This document shows, one piece after another, positions 24,605 through 33,784 of a stretch of 64,000 nucleotides of DNA. Source of the DNA: Bacillota bacterium. GTDB taxonomy: Bacteria > Bacillota > Clostridia > Lachnospirales > Lachnospiraceae. Both the position numbers and the translations under genes were made by a program. How positions within the stretch are numbered: position 1 is the stretch's first letter; each line of letters begins with the position of its first letter. The notes under the pieces are model-generated. The model searched no databases, had not been told where the DNA came from, and worked only from the letters and a program-made list of their open reading frames with translations. Where the stretch lies: assembly GCA_023439125.1 (NCBI GenBank), contig JAEXOU010000007.1, positions 1 through 64,000 on the forward strand, read 5' to 3'.

Positions 24605-25459
24605 TATAAATAAAACTCCTAATGTATTCGGGCCACAATGACTAGAGATCACTCCTCCAGCTCTTGTAATCAGAATTTCTTTAAAGTAGTTTAATTCTTT
24701 TAGATAAGTATAAACTTTTGTTTCAATGGCTTTATCAATGGAAGAATGTGTGATAAAAACACGTTGAGGATCAGCCTTTAACAAATCATCGTGTAAATCC
24801 TTCACATAATTCATAATAACGGTTTCCTGCTTTCCACGATATTTCTTGTCCACTCCCATTTTTCCATCTTTAACGACAATCATTGGTTTTAACTTTAGCG
24901 TATTGCCTAATAGCGTAGTTACCATATTACACCGACCACCACGATGAAGATAAGTTAGTGTATCGACCACAAAGGATGCGCGAACTTTACCTCGAATATT
25001 TTCGATAGCTTCGACTATTTCTTTTGCACTTTTTCCTTCTTTTGCAAGCTCTGCTGCCTTTAAAACTTGTAATCCGATTCCTGTAGATAAATTCTGTGAG
25101 TTAATGACATACACATCTTTGTACTCCAACTCCTCGGCGGCAGTTCGAATAACCTGACAGGTCACTGACATATCTTCTGATATACCTATATAGACTACTT
25201 CTTCCTTCGCCTGTTGGCTTGCTTTTAATATATTCATAACATAGCCTAGTTCTGGAGATGCCGTCTTAGGTGTCTTTTGAACTTTATCTGACCATTCATA
25301 TATTTCCTTCGGTGTTATTTCAATACCATCCATATAGCTTTTTGAGTCAAGCACGATATTTAGTGGAATTACTGTAACATTATATTGTTCTATAAGCTGT
25401 TGTGTTAAATCACTTGTACTATCTGCTACTATCCTTACACTTCCCATTGATTCACCCAT
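24590..25459 (-). CDS. DegV-family fatty-acid-binding protein
   Basis: This protein of about 290 residues has the DegV signature VRIVADSTSDLTQQLIEQYNVTVIPLNI, the SPELGY and GISEDMSVTCQVIRTAAEE regions, and a C-terminal domain with VDTLTYLHRGGR and SHCGPNTLGVLF. DegV (FakB-like) proteins hold fatty acids for the FakA kinase. The start is uncertain: MGESMGSV at 25459 or MGSV at 25447, both behind an AGAGGG-like site. The last five residues (IDSGV) and stop are encoded by the foldback repeat tail. It is divergent from the GH2 gene. Confidence 0.85.
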   Translation of the reverse strand: MGESMGSVRIVADSTSDLTQQLIEQYNVTVIPLNIVLDSKSYMDGIEITPKEIYEWSDKVQKTPKTASPELGYVMNILKASQQAKEEVVYIGISEDMSVTCQVIRTAAEELEYKDVYVINSQNLSTGIGLQVLKAAELAKEGKSAKEIVEAIENIRGKVRASFVVDTLTYLHRGGRCNMVTTLLGNTLKLKPMIVVKDGKMGVDKKYRGKQETVIMNYVKDLHDDLLKADPQRVFITHSSIDKAIETKVYTYLKELNYFKEILITRAGGVISSHCGPNTLGVLFIDSGV

Positions 25460-25612
25460 CCCTCTGCTTATTCCATTCCTTCCAATAAAAATGATAGTCT
25501 TTTCAATATTAAATGTCAACCTTATAGTTATTCTTAACCATTTATGTTATACTTCATACAATAGTTTTAAATATTATAAAAACTTCGCCATATTTTTTTA
25601 GGAGGTACTTTC

Positions 25613-27385
25613 ATGGCACTTCGAACTATATTTTCGAATCACTTTTCATCTAAAAACCCACTACCTGAATATCCACGTCCTACCATGGTACGTAGTAGCT
25701 ATTATAATTTAAATGGTTCTTGGGATTATGCAATTACAACCTCAAAGCAAAAACCGACTCACTATGATGGAAAAATCGTTGTTCCATATTCTCCAGAGTG
25801 CGAACTCTCTGGTGTTCAAAGACAATTACAACCAAACGAATATTTATGGTATCATCGAATCATCGAAGATCCACGTGTGAATAAAACAGAACATGTCCTG
25901 CTTCAATTTGGAGCCATTGATCAATTAGCACGTATTTATGTAAATGGTAAATTTGTCTGTAAACATAACGGAGGATATCTACCATTTACGGCTGATATCA
26001 CAAAATACTTAAATAAGAACAAGAATTCCCTTCTCATTCTTGTTCGTGATGTTAGTGATACCTCTTATCATACTCGAGGCAAGCAAAAGTTAAAGCGTGG
26101 AGGAATGTTTTACACTGCACAAAGTGGAATCTGGCAAACCGTTTTTATGGAATGTGTCCCAGCAACCTATATCAAGGCAGTTAAGATGATTCCACACTTT
26201 GATGAAAAGAAGATTGAAATTCGTCTTCTAATTAATAAATCAAAACAACTTGCATATCCAAAAAAATCTGTCACAATTCATCTTCAAGACCGCGAGATTA
26301 CTGCACATTTTAATATGGAAGATCGTGTTGTCGTATCAATCCCTGATATGATTGCTTGGTCTCCTGAAAATCCATATTTATATTATGCAACGATTACCTG
26401 TGGCAACGACCAAGTTGATACTTATTTTGCAATGAGAAAAATATCTACCAGTCCTGATAAAGAAGGTATCTTACGTATTAATCTCAATAATAAACCATAC
26501 TTTCAAAATGGTTTATTAGACCAGGGATATTGGCCAGAAAGTTTATATACTCCTCCTTCCGAAGAGGCAATGATTTATGATATTGCAACCGCTAAGTCTC
26601 TTGGCTACAATTTGTTACGAAAACATGCAAAAATCGAACCTGAACGATGGTATTTTCTTTGTGACAAGCTTGGCATGCTTGTGTGGCAGGACATGGTAAA
26701 TGGTGGCTCAACTTATCACTCTTGGTTTGTCACTTATTTTCCTACTATTTTTCCGAAACTTGCAACCCTAGTAAATGACAATAATTACTTTCTATCTTCC
26801 CGCATGCACAAAAAAGGTCGAGAGGAATTTATGAATGAGTTACATGATACGATACAACATCTCTACAATCACCCATCGATCGTTATGTGGGTACCATTCA
26901 ATGAAGGGTGGGGGCAATTCCATACCGTATCTGTTACAAAGAAAATTAAAAGATATGATTCCACTCGCCTAGTTGACTCCTCTTCTGGATGGTTTGACCA
27001 AAAATGTGGTGATGTTAGAAGTCTTCACATTTACTTTACTCCATTTAAATTTAAGCCTCAAAATCGAGCATTGGTACTTTCTGAATTTGGTGGCTATACA
27101 CTTCGTGTATCCGATCACTCCTATAATGATTCCACTTATGGATATCGTTATTACAAGACGTCAGAAAAGCTAACTGCTGCTATAACTTCTACCTATGAGA
27201 ATAAAATTATTCCAGGAATCAAAAAAGGGCTATGCGCTACAGTTTACACTCAGATTTCAGACATTGAGGATGAAATTAATGGTATACTGACATATGATCG
27301 TAAAGTTACTAAGGTTGATGAAAAACGTATCCAATTAATGAATCAGAGATTACAGAAGTTTTTCCATGATACCGTAAAAAATTAA
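25613..27385 (+). CDS. Glycoside hydrolase family 2 enzyme (beta-galactosidase/glucuronidase-like)
   Basis: The 590-residue cytoplasmic protein has an N-terminal sugar-binding jelly roll (LNGSWDY, LLQFGAIDQLARIYVNGKFVCKHNGGYLPFTADIT), an Ig-like middle, and a TIM barrel from about 280. The acid/base Glu is in VPFNEGWGQF near residue 430 and the nucleophile in VLSEFGGY near 490. Family 2 cleaves beta-linked galactose, glucuronate or mannose. No signal peptide. GGAGG ribosome-binding site. It is shorter than LacZ, lacking its C-terminal domain. Exact substrate unknown; with the GH26-like gene downstream it fits a plant-glycan lifestyle. Confidence 0.85.
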   Translation: MALRTIFSNHFSSKNPLPEYPRPTMVRSSYYNLNGSWDYAITTSKQKPTHYDGKIVVPYSPECELSGVQRQLQPNEYLWYHRIIEDPRVNKTEHVLLQFGAIDQLARIYVNGKFVCKHNGGYLPFTADITKYLNKNKNSLLILVRDVSDTSYHTRGKQKLKRGGMFYTAQSGIWQTVFMECVPATYIKAVKMIPHFDEKKIEIRLLINKSKQLAYPKKSVTIHLQDREITAHFNMEDRVVVSIPDMIAWSPENPYLYYATITCGNDQVDTYFAMRKISTSPDKEGILRINLNNKPYFQNGLLDQGYWPESLYTPPSEEAMIYDIATAKSLGYNLLRKHAKIEPERWYFLCDKLGMLVWQDMVNGGSTYHSWFVTYFPTIFPKLATLVNDNNYFLSSRMHKKGREEFMNELHDTIQHLYNHPSIVMWVPFNEGWGQFHTVSVTKKIKRYDSTRLVDSSSGWFDQKCGDVRSLHIYFTPFKFKPQNRALVLSEFGGYTLRVSDHSYNDSTYGYRYYKTSEKLTAAITSTYENKIIPGIKKGLCATVYTQISDIEDEINGILTYDRKVTKVDEKRIQLMNQRLQKFFHDTVKN

Positions 27386-27391
27386 TACTTA

Positions 27392-27448
27392 AAGGGATTG
27401 CTATCGAATACAATTTTAGTTCAAAATTGTATCTTGTAACAATCCCTT
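27392..27448 (+). terminator. Terminator of the GH2 gene
   Basis: AAGGGATTG pairs with CAATCCCTT around an inner ATACAATTTT/AAAATTGTAT stem. Confidence 0.75.
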
Positions 27449-27607
27449 CTATTTTCGTAACATTGTCCTTCTTAAACATATAATAGTATTTTTCTTATTG
27501 TGTAGCACTGTTCTTCTTAATGATGTAACACTATTCTTTTTATTCATATGACATTATTCTTCTTAATCATAAGATATGATTCTTTCCAATGCCATGACAC
27601 TGTTCTT
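27447..27607. repeat. Seven degenerate 23-bp tandem units reaching into a coding region
   Basis: On the minus strand successive 22-23-bp units begin aagaa: aagaacagtgtcatggcatt (first, ending at 27585), then units ending at 27562, 27539, 27516, 27493 and 27471. The first two units encode the last residues of the protein at 27563-27946; the rest are downstream. The unit length is not a multiple of three, so the array is not a peptide repeat. Confidence 0.8.
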
Positions 27608-27946
27608 CTGATCAGCGTTGTGATATTGCTCCAAATATCGCTCTAAAGCACGTACATTAAAATTCGGCCGATAATGTTTTTTCATATAAGCCAAATTTCG
27701 CTCATTTGCCCATACATAACGACGCGAGCTAATCTTTCCTGTAATATCATATAACTGATTTTGTATTTCGATTGCACAATGCTCTTGTTCCTTATTCATC
27801 ATAATAAAGGAAGAGGTAAGATGCCTATGTAAATAATCTGCTAACCAATAACAACCGCCTTTAAGAAACAATTCTTCTTGAAACTGTGAACCATAATAAA
27901 TTTTTATCCTTTGTATGATTTCCTCATAACGATCATAATCACACAA
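27563..27946 (-). CDS. Unknown small protein (GCYWLADYL family), TTG start
   Basis: The 127-residue protein starts at TTG behind TAGGAG. It has a conserved-looking core KGGCYWLADYLHRHLTSSF, then EQEHCAIEIQNQLYDITGKI, a pattern I associate with clostridial hypothetical proteins of a papain-like or tail-assembly type (Cys, then His, then Asp), but function is not established. The C-terminal residues after about 115 are encoded by the 23-bp repeat. Confidence 0.55.
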   Translation of the reverse strand: MCDYDRYEEIIQRIKIYYGSQFQEELFLKGGCYWLADYLHRHLTSSFIMMNKEQEHCAIEIQNQLYDITGKISSRRYVWANERNLAYMKKHYRPNFNVRALERYLEQYHNADQKNSVMALERIISYD

Positions 27947-28063
27947 AAATATCCACTCCTAAATTAATTACAACTCCACAACAATATTCCATAGTTTCTT
28001 ACGATTAGTTAAATACAAGCACGGGAAGGCTTCTGAATTTCCTAAAGAAAGCTTCTTAATTCC

Positions 28064-28786
28064 CTAAATTGGACATTCCACTTTTCTTACAAATTGAATC
28101 AATTCTATGTAGTCTTGTATTTCTTCTCGACTCGTATCCATCTTCTCTAAATAATTATCGGTTAGTGCTTTTCGCAACTTTTGTATGCTCTCGATTTCGA
28201 TTGGATTTCCTGGAATCGGCGTTTGCTCCATTAAAAATGCTGTACGTGAAATATCATATAAACGTGGGCCATGACAGATATTAATAAAGTCAATAACATA
28301 ACATCCATCTTTTGTTAGAATAATATTTCCTGGGTGGAAGTCCCCATGGCAAAGGTTATTCCCATCCTCAAGCTTATCTAATTTCTGTAACATACTCTCC
28401 TGTAAAGCTTGGTCTTGTGCCGTTGCGGTTAATAGATATCCTCTCAAAACATCCTTGTAATTAGGAACATTGAGCGACTCATTTTCTAATATGCTCTTAT
28501 GTAAATCCGCCATATAAGAAGCACACGTCACAGCGTCACCATCTTTAAATACCCAGTCAAGTAAAGAAATACCTTCAACCTTATCATAGATCAGTCCTAA
28601 CTGACCTTCAACTTCTACAAGGTCATAAACCTTAGGTTTTAAAAAATTAAAGGATTCAATTACTTTCGTACAGTGCTGTTCATACTCAACTGCCTCTTTT
28701 GTATTCCACGTATGAAATAACTTCAATACTTTATTATCTTCTATCTCGTAAACTTTTGCTGTATTTCCTACACCAATTAGCTTCAT
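28064..28786 (-). CDS. Aminoglycoside-phosphotransferase-like small-molecule kinase
   Basis: The 240-residue protein has the kinase fold: GVGNTAKVYEIEDNKVLKLF (nucleotide loop and Lys), the Brenner motif LCHGDFHPGNIIL near residue 145, and VIDFINI as metal-binding DFG equivalent. This group covers aminoglycoside, choline and fructosamine kinases. The substrate cannot be read from sequence. Its protein ends in ECPI at a TAG next to a stretch without other genes. Confidence 0.8.
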   Translation of the reverse strand: MKLIGVGNTAKVYEIEDNKVLKLFHTWNTKEAVEYEQHCTKVIESFNFLKPKVYDLVEVEGQLGLIYDKVEGISLLDWVFKDGDAVTCASYMADLHKSILENESLNVPNYKDVLRGYLLTATAQDQALQESMLQKLDKLEDGNNLCHGDFHPGNIILTKDGCYVIDFINICHGPRLYDISRTAFLMEQTPIPGNPIEIESIQKLRKALTDNYLEKMDTSREEIQDYIELIQFVRKVECPI

Positions 28787-28990
28787 CCTTCTCTTACATC
28801 TCCTTATCTTCTCGTTACTCTTTTGTTCTTCACTATTATCAGATAATGTGCTTTAAAACTTCCTGGTAATCATACAATTTCCGATGTCGATATCAATTAT
28901 ATAATATTTATGCTAATTAATCATTTATTCCATTATATACCTGTTTTTAACTTTCAGCAAGGAAATGATAGTTATAAAGTAGAAATGTAT
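28787..28990. other. AT-rich upstream region
   Basis: No gene seen. It probably holds the promoter of the kinase gene on the minus strand. The following 220 bp are the repeats and hairpins listed next. Confidence 0.4.
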
Positions 28991-28995
28991 TTGCT

Positions 28996-29099
28996 GCAAA
29001 ACACTCACACCAAGCGCGGTTATTAAAAATGTGTTTTGCTTGCAAAACACAAGCGCCAAGCGCGGTCGCGTAAGCGACATCTTCCTATCGCGCTTGTGT
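28996..29099. repeat. Direct and inverted repeat cluster
   Basis: Two 25-bp direct copies, gcaaaacac-(t/a)-...-ccaagcgcggt, lie at 28996-29020 and 29042-29066. ACACAAGCGC (29047-29056) is inverted at 29090-29099. The stretch ccaagcgcggtcgcgtaagc and the following gacat recur in altered form at 47390-47415, where they encode the end of PnuC. Confidence 0.75.
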
Positions 29100-29107
29100 G
29101 CATATTT

Positions 29108-29207
29108 GCGTCCTTCTTTTTGGACGCTTTTTTATATACTAAGAAATTCAAAGGAATTTCTTAGTATATAAAAGAAGTGTGATAAGTCTAGACTTATCAC
29201 ACTTCTT
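29108..29207. terminator. Three stacked hairpins
   Basis: GCGTCC...GGACGC followed by seven T residues; then TATATACTAAGAAATTC with its perfect complement (29134-29171); then AAGAAGTGTGATAAGTC, perfectly palindromic (29172-29207). Strong two-way transcription stop next to the GH26-like gene end. Confidence 0.8.
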
Positions 29208-29210
29208 CTC

Positions 29211-30656
29211 TTATTCTTCCGTAGGTGCAAATCGTATACGAAGCTCTGGCATTTTTTTGATTTCTGTATAACAGTTAATGCTCCAGTCTTCGTTATCATT
29301 CATTTCATTCTCACCAGAAGCTGGTGGTGCAAATATCTTAAGTTCAACTGTAGTTTCAGCAGTTAATGGTTTACTCCAAAAAGCAGGCATAAAATCGATA
29401 TTTTTCGTACCTGGTGCTTTATAGAACCACATTCCATGAATACACATCATAAGATTAAGGTCTACAATTTCATCATCAAAAATTGCCTCAAAAAATACAG
29501 GATTACTTGCCATTTCAACTGACATGCATAAACCTTCTGCATCCTCGCTACCACCCCAACGAAGTTTAACCGGAAACCTGATTTCTTCTTTTCTCGTCAT
29601 GACAGGCGAGAAGAAGTCTTCGCTAATGATATCTTTATACTCCTTCAGTAATGGCTGCTCGATACCGACATCTGGATTGTTTGGATCGGTTAATTCAAGA
29701 CCTAGTCTACCATTGTCTCTAAATTGATATAAGGTAAAGGCGGATAACCATTGCTCTTTATCGTTCTTTATTAACTCACAAAACTCACGAACTATTTTGG
29801 CCTGGTTGATCTGTCCATTCACATCACCATCGGCATTTAACTCAGACATCACCATTGGTTTTGCGATTCCACCATTCAATTCTTTAAATCTGTCATAACT
29901 TAACTTAGCTAAATGATAAATATCTTCTGGTTTACGGTTATAATGGGATTTGCCCCCACGTTCTGCAATATCATATGGCCAACCATAATGCAACGATATA
30001 TACTTATCCACTGACCAGATGTCAGTTTCCTTAACCCCTTCTTTAAATTCCTTTTCCATAACAATTTCTGTTGCGTTTTCATCCTCAATACCACCAATGC
30101 ATAAAATTGTTGAAACATTTGGTGCATATTCCTTAATCACTCGATGGAATCGTACATAAAAATCTGCAACTTCCTGATACGTACAACGTTTGTTAAAGGA
30201 AAACCAAGAACCAGTTGCTTCATGGTTAATTCTTAACTGTAAACGTCCAAATGTAGTTAAATCCTTAGCGATTGCAATCAGATGCTCGTCTGATACATGT
30301 GGGTCAATCGTTAAGGTCAATACAACATCCTGACCATGGCGTCGAACATCACGCATATAAGTAAATGGCTCATCCGAACGATTTCCATTTAGTCCACCTT
30401 TATACGTAAAATAATCATCATATGGATAGTCCCATTGAAAACTTATGTTATCACTAGCATGTGCCTCACTTGCCCGTTTCGGCCATCCTTCATCCAACGG
30501 ATAATAACAATACATCAAACTAATTGCTCGATGTGGTCTACCAAGTTTCTGCAGAATATAATCTTGATTTACATAAGCACCTCTCTCACTGCCATCACCT
30601 AAGTCCACAGCACACTTAGCAGGTCCCATATGCAAACGATACACTTTTTGCTCCAT
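29211..30656 (-). CDS. GH26-like putative glycoside hydrolase
   Basis: The 481-residue protein has no signal peptide. A clan-A barrel is suggested by RINHEATGSWFSF near residue 148 (resembling the R-x-x-H-E-x-x-G-x-W of GH26 mannanases, Glu as acid/base) and MVMSELNADG near 272 (nucleophile Glu). The C-terminal 130 residues look like a beta-rich carbohydrate-binding part. The family call is from motif resemblance only; a GH39- or GH5-like relative is possible. It is followed by three hairpins. Confidence 0.55.
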   Translation of the reverse strand: MEQKVYRLHMGPAKCAVDLGDGSERGAYVNQDYILQKLGRPHRAISLMYCYYPLDEGWPKRASEAHASDNISFQWDYPYDDYFTYKGGLNGNRSDEPFTYMRDVRRHGQDVVLTLTIDPHVSDEHLIAIAKDLTTFGRLQLRINHEATGSWFSFNKRCTYQEVADFYVRFHRVIKEYAPNVSTILCIGGIEDENATEIVMEKEFKEGVKETDIWSVDKYISLHYGWPYDIAERGGKSHYNRKPEDIYHLAKLSYDRFKELNGGIAKPMVMSELNADGDVNGQINQAKIVREFCELIKNDKEQWLSAFTLYQFRDNGRLGLELTDPNNPDVGIEQPLLKEYKDIISEDFFSPVMTRKEEIRFPVKLRWGGSEDAEGLCMSVEMASNPVFFEAIFDDEIVDLNLMMCIHGMWFYKAPGTKNIDFMPAFWSKPLTAETTVELKIFAPPASGENEMNDNEDWSINCYTEIKKMPELRIRFAPTEE

Positions 30657-30798
30657 TGTATTTCCTCCACCAGTTATGGTTCGTAATTAATTTTTCTTTC
30701 ATCATACCGTCATTTAAAACTTAATACAATGTAGTATTTTGTAGTTAAGATGAAGTATCATCTCTTTTTAAAGAATCGACATAACAGCTCTCTGTCTA

Positions 30799-33003
30799 TT
30801 ATAACTTAAGTTTTGCTAATGCCTCTGCAAATGCATTATTTAACGGTTCATCTTGCTTTTGCATCTTTTTCATATATTGATTAATGTCTTTTTTGCTCAC
30901 ACCAGCACCTTCTTTTGCTCGACGTTCCTGAAATGCATCCAGTTTCTCTTTATAACCACAACTGCAGAAGAAGCTTTGAGCGTCCCCTTTACCCTTAAGC
31001 TCCATCTTCTTATGACATTTTGGGCAACGTGCATTCGAAGTACGTGAAACTGTCTCACGATAGCCACACTCACGGTCCTGACATACATGCATCGTACTAT
31101 TCTTTCCCTTTACTAGTAGCAAATTCTTGCCACAGTTTGGGCATTTATGTTTAGTTAAATTATCATGCTTAAAGTTACCTTCTCCCGTTTTAATTTCCTC
31201 AATGAGTTCTTCGGTATAAGCTTTAATCTCATCCATGAAATGTTTATAATTCAAAGATCCATCCGCAATTTTGGATAACTTTCTTTCCCATGTTGCCGTT
31301 AGCTCTGGCTTTCTTAAATCCTCCGGCACAAGGCCAAGCAACTGTTTTGCTTTGGAGGTAACAAAAATATCTTTTCCTCGTTTTTCAAGTAAAAAGGAGG
31401 AGAATAGTTTTTCAATGATATCTGCTCTTGTTGCAACCGTACCTAAACCACCCGTCTCTCCAAGTATTTTAATATCCTCTTGATTACGAGTTTCTAAATA
31501 CTTTGTTGGATTTTCCATTGCAGATAATAGAGTAGCCTCATTAAATGGAGCAGGTGGTGTTGTCTTGCCTTGCGTTAAATTCACACTTTCCACCGTAACT
31601 GGTTGATTTGCATGAACCTCTGGCATACTGCTACCATCTACCGAGTCTTCTTCCTCTGATTTTGTAGAAGACATCGAATCATTCTCATACACGGATTTCC
31701 AACCAAGCGAAATCACACGATCTCCCTTTGCTGTAAAGGTAAGTCCATTGATTGAAACTTTCACTGTTGTTTGCTCATATTCATATGGAGGGTACATTAC
31801 ACTTAAGAACCGACGTACTACCAAATCGTAGATTTTTCGTTCCTCGACGGTCATGTTGTCCATAATTACATATTGCTCGGTAGGAATAATCGCATGATGG
31901 TCCGAAACCTTACTATCATCGACAAAAGGCAGCTTTCCAGTAAACTTCTTATTCAATAAGGAACCAGTCAATTTCTTATAAGGTCCAATCGATACCGCTT
32001 CCAATCGTTCCTTTAACGTACCAACCATATCTGAAGTTAAATATCGCGAATCTGTTCTTGGGTAGGTTAAAACTTTGTGATTTTCATATAGACGTTGCAT
32101 GATATTGAGCGTTTCTTTTGCTGAGAAGTTAAACCTCTGATTTGCATCACGCTGTAACTCAGTTAAATCATAAAGTAACGGTGCATATGTCTTTTTCGCA
32201 TTCTTTGTTACTTCGATAATTTTCCCTTGTTGATTCGCGCAATCACTTACCACCTGAGCTGCTTTTGCCTGATCAAATGTACGTGCTGATTTTGATTTAT
32301 CATCTTGCCAAGTTAAACTAAGAAAACTACCATTTACTCTTGTATTTACTTTAACGCCATAATATGGTACTGGTTGAAATGATTTAATTTCTTCTTCTCT
32401 TTTAGCAATCATCGCTAACGTTGGTGTTTGCACACGTCCACATGATAACTGCGCATTGTACTTACATGTTAATGCTCTTGTTGCATTAATACCTACAAGC
32501 CAGTCCGCTTCTGCTCGCGATTGCGCTGCACGATACAGATTATCATAGCATTTACCATCTTTTAGATTCGCAAAACCTTCGCGAATCGCTTTATCAGTTA
32601 CGGAAGAAATCCATAAACGCTTTACCGGTTTTTGATTGCCAGCCTTCATCAAAATCCAACGGGCTACTAGTTCTCCTTCACGTCCAGCATCGGTCGCAAT
32701 AATTACTTGATTGACATCTTGTCGATGAAGCTGATTCTTTACTGCGTTATATTGCTTTTGTGTCTGCTTAATCACTTCTAGTTTGATTGGAGATGGAATC
32801 ATTGGAAGTGTACTTAACTTCCATTCTTTATAATCATCGCTATACTTTTCTGGATCACATAGCGTAACAAGATGACCAAGTCCCCAAGTAACGATATAAT
32901 CTTTTCCTTCAATTGCTCCATTGATCTTCTGATTACATTTTAAAACTCTTGCTATATCACGTCCAACGGACGGTTTTTCTGCTAAAACTAAGATTTTACT
33001 CAT
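30799..33003 (-). CDS. topB: DNA topoisomerase III
   Basis: The 734-residue type IA topoisomerase begins MSKILVLAEKPSVGRDIARV, a Toprim domain with IATDAGREGELVARWIL near residue 105, and has the active-site Tyr in TYPRTDSRYL near 314. The C-terminus carries two zinc-ribbon units (CPNCGKNLLLVKGKN, CQDRECGY; CPKCHKKMELKG, CSCGYKEK). It relaxes and decatenates DNA. AGGAG lies before the ATG I chose; a frame start 13 codons upstream overlaps the neighbouring gene and is unlikely. It follows the YkgJ-type gene by 14 bp, so they are probably co-transcribed. Confidence 0.93.
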   Translation of the reverse strand: MSKILVLAEKPSVGRDIARVLKCNQKINGAIEGKDYIVTWGLGHLVTLCDPEKYSDDYKEWKLSTLPMIPSPIKLEVIKQTQKQYNAVKNQLHRQDVNQVIIATDAGREGELVARWILMKAGNQKPVKRLWISSVTDKAIREGFANLKDGKCYDNLYRAAQSRAEADWLVGINATRALTCKYNAQLSCGRVQTPTLAMIAKREEEIKSFQPVPYYGVKVNTRVNGSFLSLTWQDDKSKSARTFDQAKAAQVVSDCANQQGKIIEVTKNAKKTYAPLLYDLTELQRDANQRFNFSAKETLNIMQRLYENHKVLTYPRTDSRYLTSDMVGTLKERLEAVSIGPYKKLTGSLLNKKFTGKLPFVDDSKVSDHHAIIPTEQYVIMDNMTVEERKIYDLVVRRFLSVMYPPYEYEQTTVKVSINGLTFTAKGDRVISLGWKSVYENDSMSSTKSEEEDSVDGSSMPEVHANQPVTVESVNLTQGKTTPPAPFNEATLLSAMENPTKYLETRNQEDIKILGETGGLGTVATRADIIEKLFSSFLLEKRGKDIFVTSKAKQLLGLVPEDLRKPELTATWERKLSKIADGSLNYKHFMDEIKAYTEELIEEIKTGEGNFKHDNLTKHKCPNCGKNLLLVKGKNSTMHVCQDRECGYRETVSRTSNARCPKCHKKMELKGKGDAQSFFCSCGYKEKLDAFQERRAKEGAGVSKKDINQYMKKMQKQDEPLNNAFAEALAKLKL

Positions 33004-33017
33004 ATTTACTCCTAATA

Positions 33018-33692
33018 CTATTTGATTTGTGCTATCATCCATTTCTTACTCTCGTTCAAACGTAAATGAAACTGTTCATAAAAGTCTTTAGAAGTATCAT
33101 ACGGTTTTACAAAAAAAGTATTAAGAACATAAAGATTGACTTGCTTTATGAATGCTTCCTCTTTTGCATTTTGAATCATTGCTTGTAACTCTTTTATAAA
33201 GTAATGCCATTGAAGAATATACTCTTCATTCTGTTTCAAATCTGGTGTGTCAATCCACTTACTAACCTTTACCTTCGTTTTATTACTTTTTTTACATTCA
33301 TGAACTTGTAATATATATTGAAATGAATTATTCTCGTATATTCTTCCCAATGGAAAGATACGACAGATTCCAGGTCGAGAAGGATGAATACTACATCTTT
33401 CTTCTTCATTTAAGTATGCACAATGCTCCGTCTCACCTACCATCTTCAGATTTGGCAAGATAATGCCATTTACTACATTTAATTCTATTTTATCCGCTAA
33501 CAATTGTTCAAAACTCTGATTCTCTATCCCACATAAACGGTAAATATCCAACGGATCGAGAACAATCGAACTTCCCATACCATGACAACAGGCAGAGCAG
33601 CCTTTGCAATCGTTACAATCTGCTTTTACCATATCATTTAATCCGTAGAGCTTTCCATCTGATATTTCATCTAAGCTACAATTTCTTTGCAT
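33018..33692 (-). CDS. YkgJ-family Cys-cluster protein
   Basis: The 224-residue protein contains DCNDCKGCSACCHGMGSSIVL near residue 26 and CAYLNEEERCSIHPSRPGICRIFPLG near residue 93, the eight-Cys signature of the YkgJ/FliB group, likely binding a metal or Fe-S cluster. The family includes flagellin-lysine methylases, but here the protein is too short to assign. It lies just upstream of topB. Confidence 0.75.
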   Translation of the reverse strand: MQRNCSLDEISDGKLYGLNDMVKADCNDCKGCSACCHGMGSSIVLDPLDIYRLCGIENQSFEQLLADKIELNVVNGIILPNLKMVGETEHCAYLNEEERCSIHPSRPGICRIFPLGRIYENNSFQYILQVHECKKSNKTKVKVSKWIDTPDLKQNEEYILQWHYFIKELQAMIQNAKEEAFIKQVNLYVLNTFFVKPYDTSKDFYEQFHLRLNESKKWMIAQIK

Positions 33693-33784
33693 GCTGTAAT
33701 CCTCACATAATCTTTTTTAATACTCACGATTAATATATCACATTGGATTGCTCGATATCAATATACCATCTCGTACCTTATCTG

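Noticed and set aside
29108..29207. Stacked hairpins as a phage or IS terminal repeat
   Set aside because: They directly follow a gene end and include a T run, so terminators explain them.
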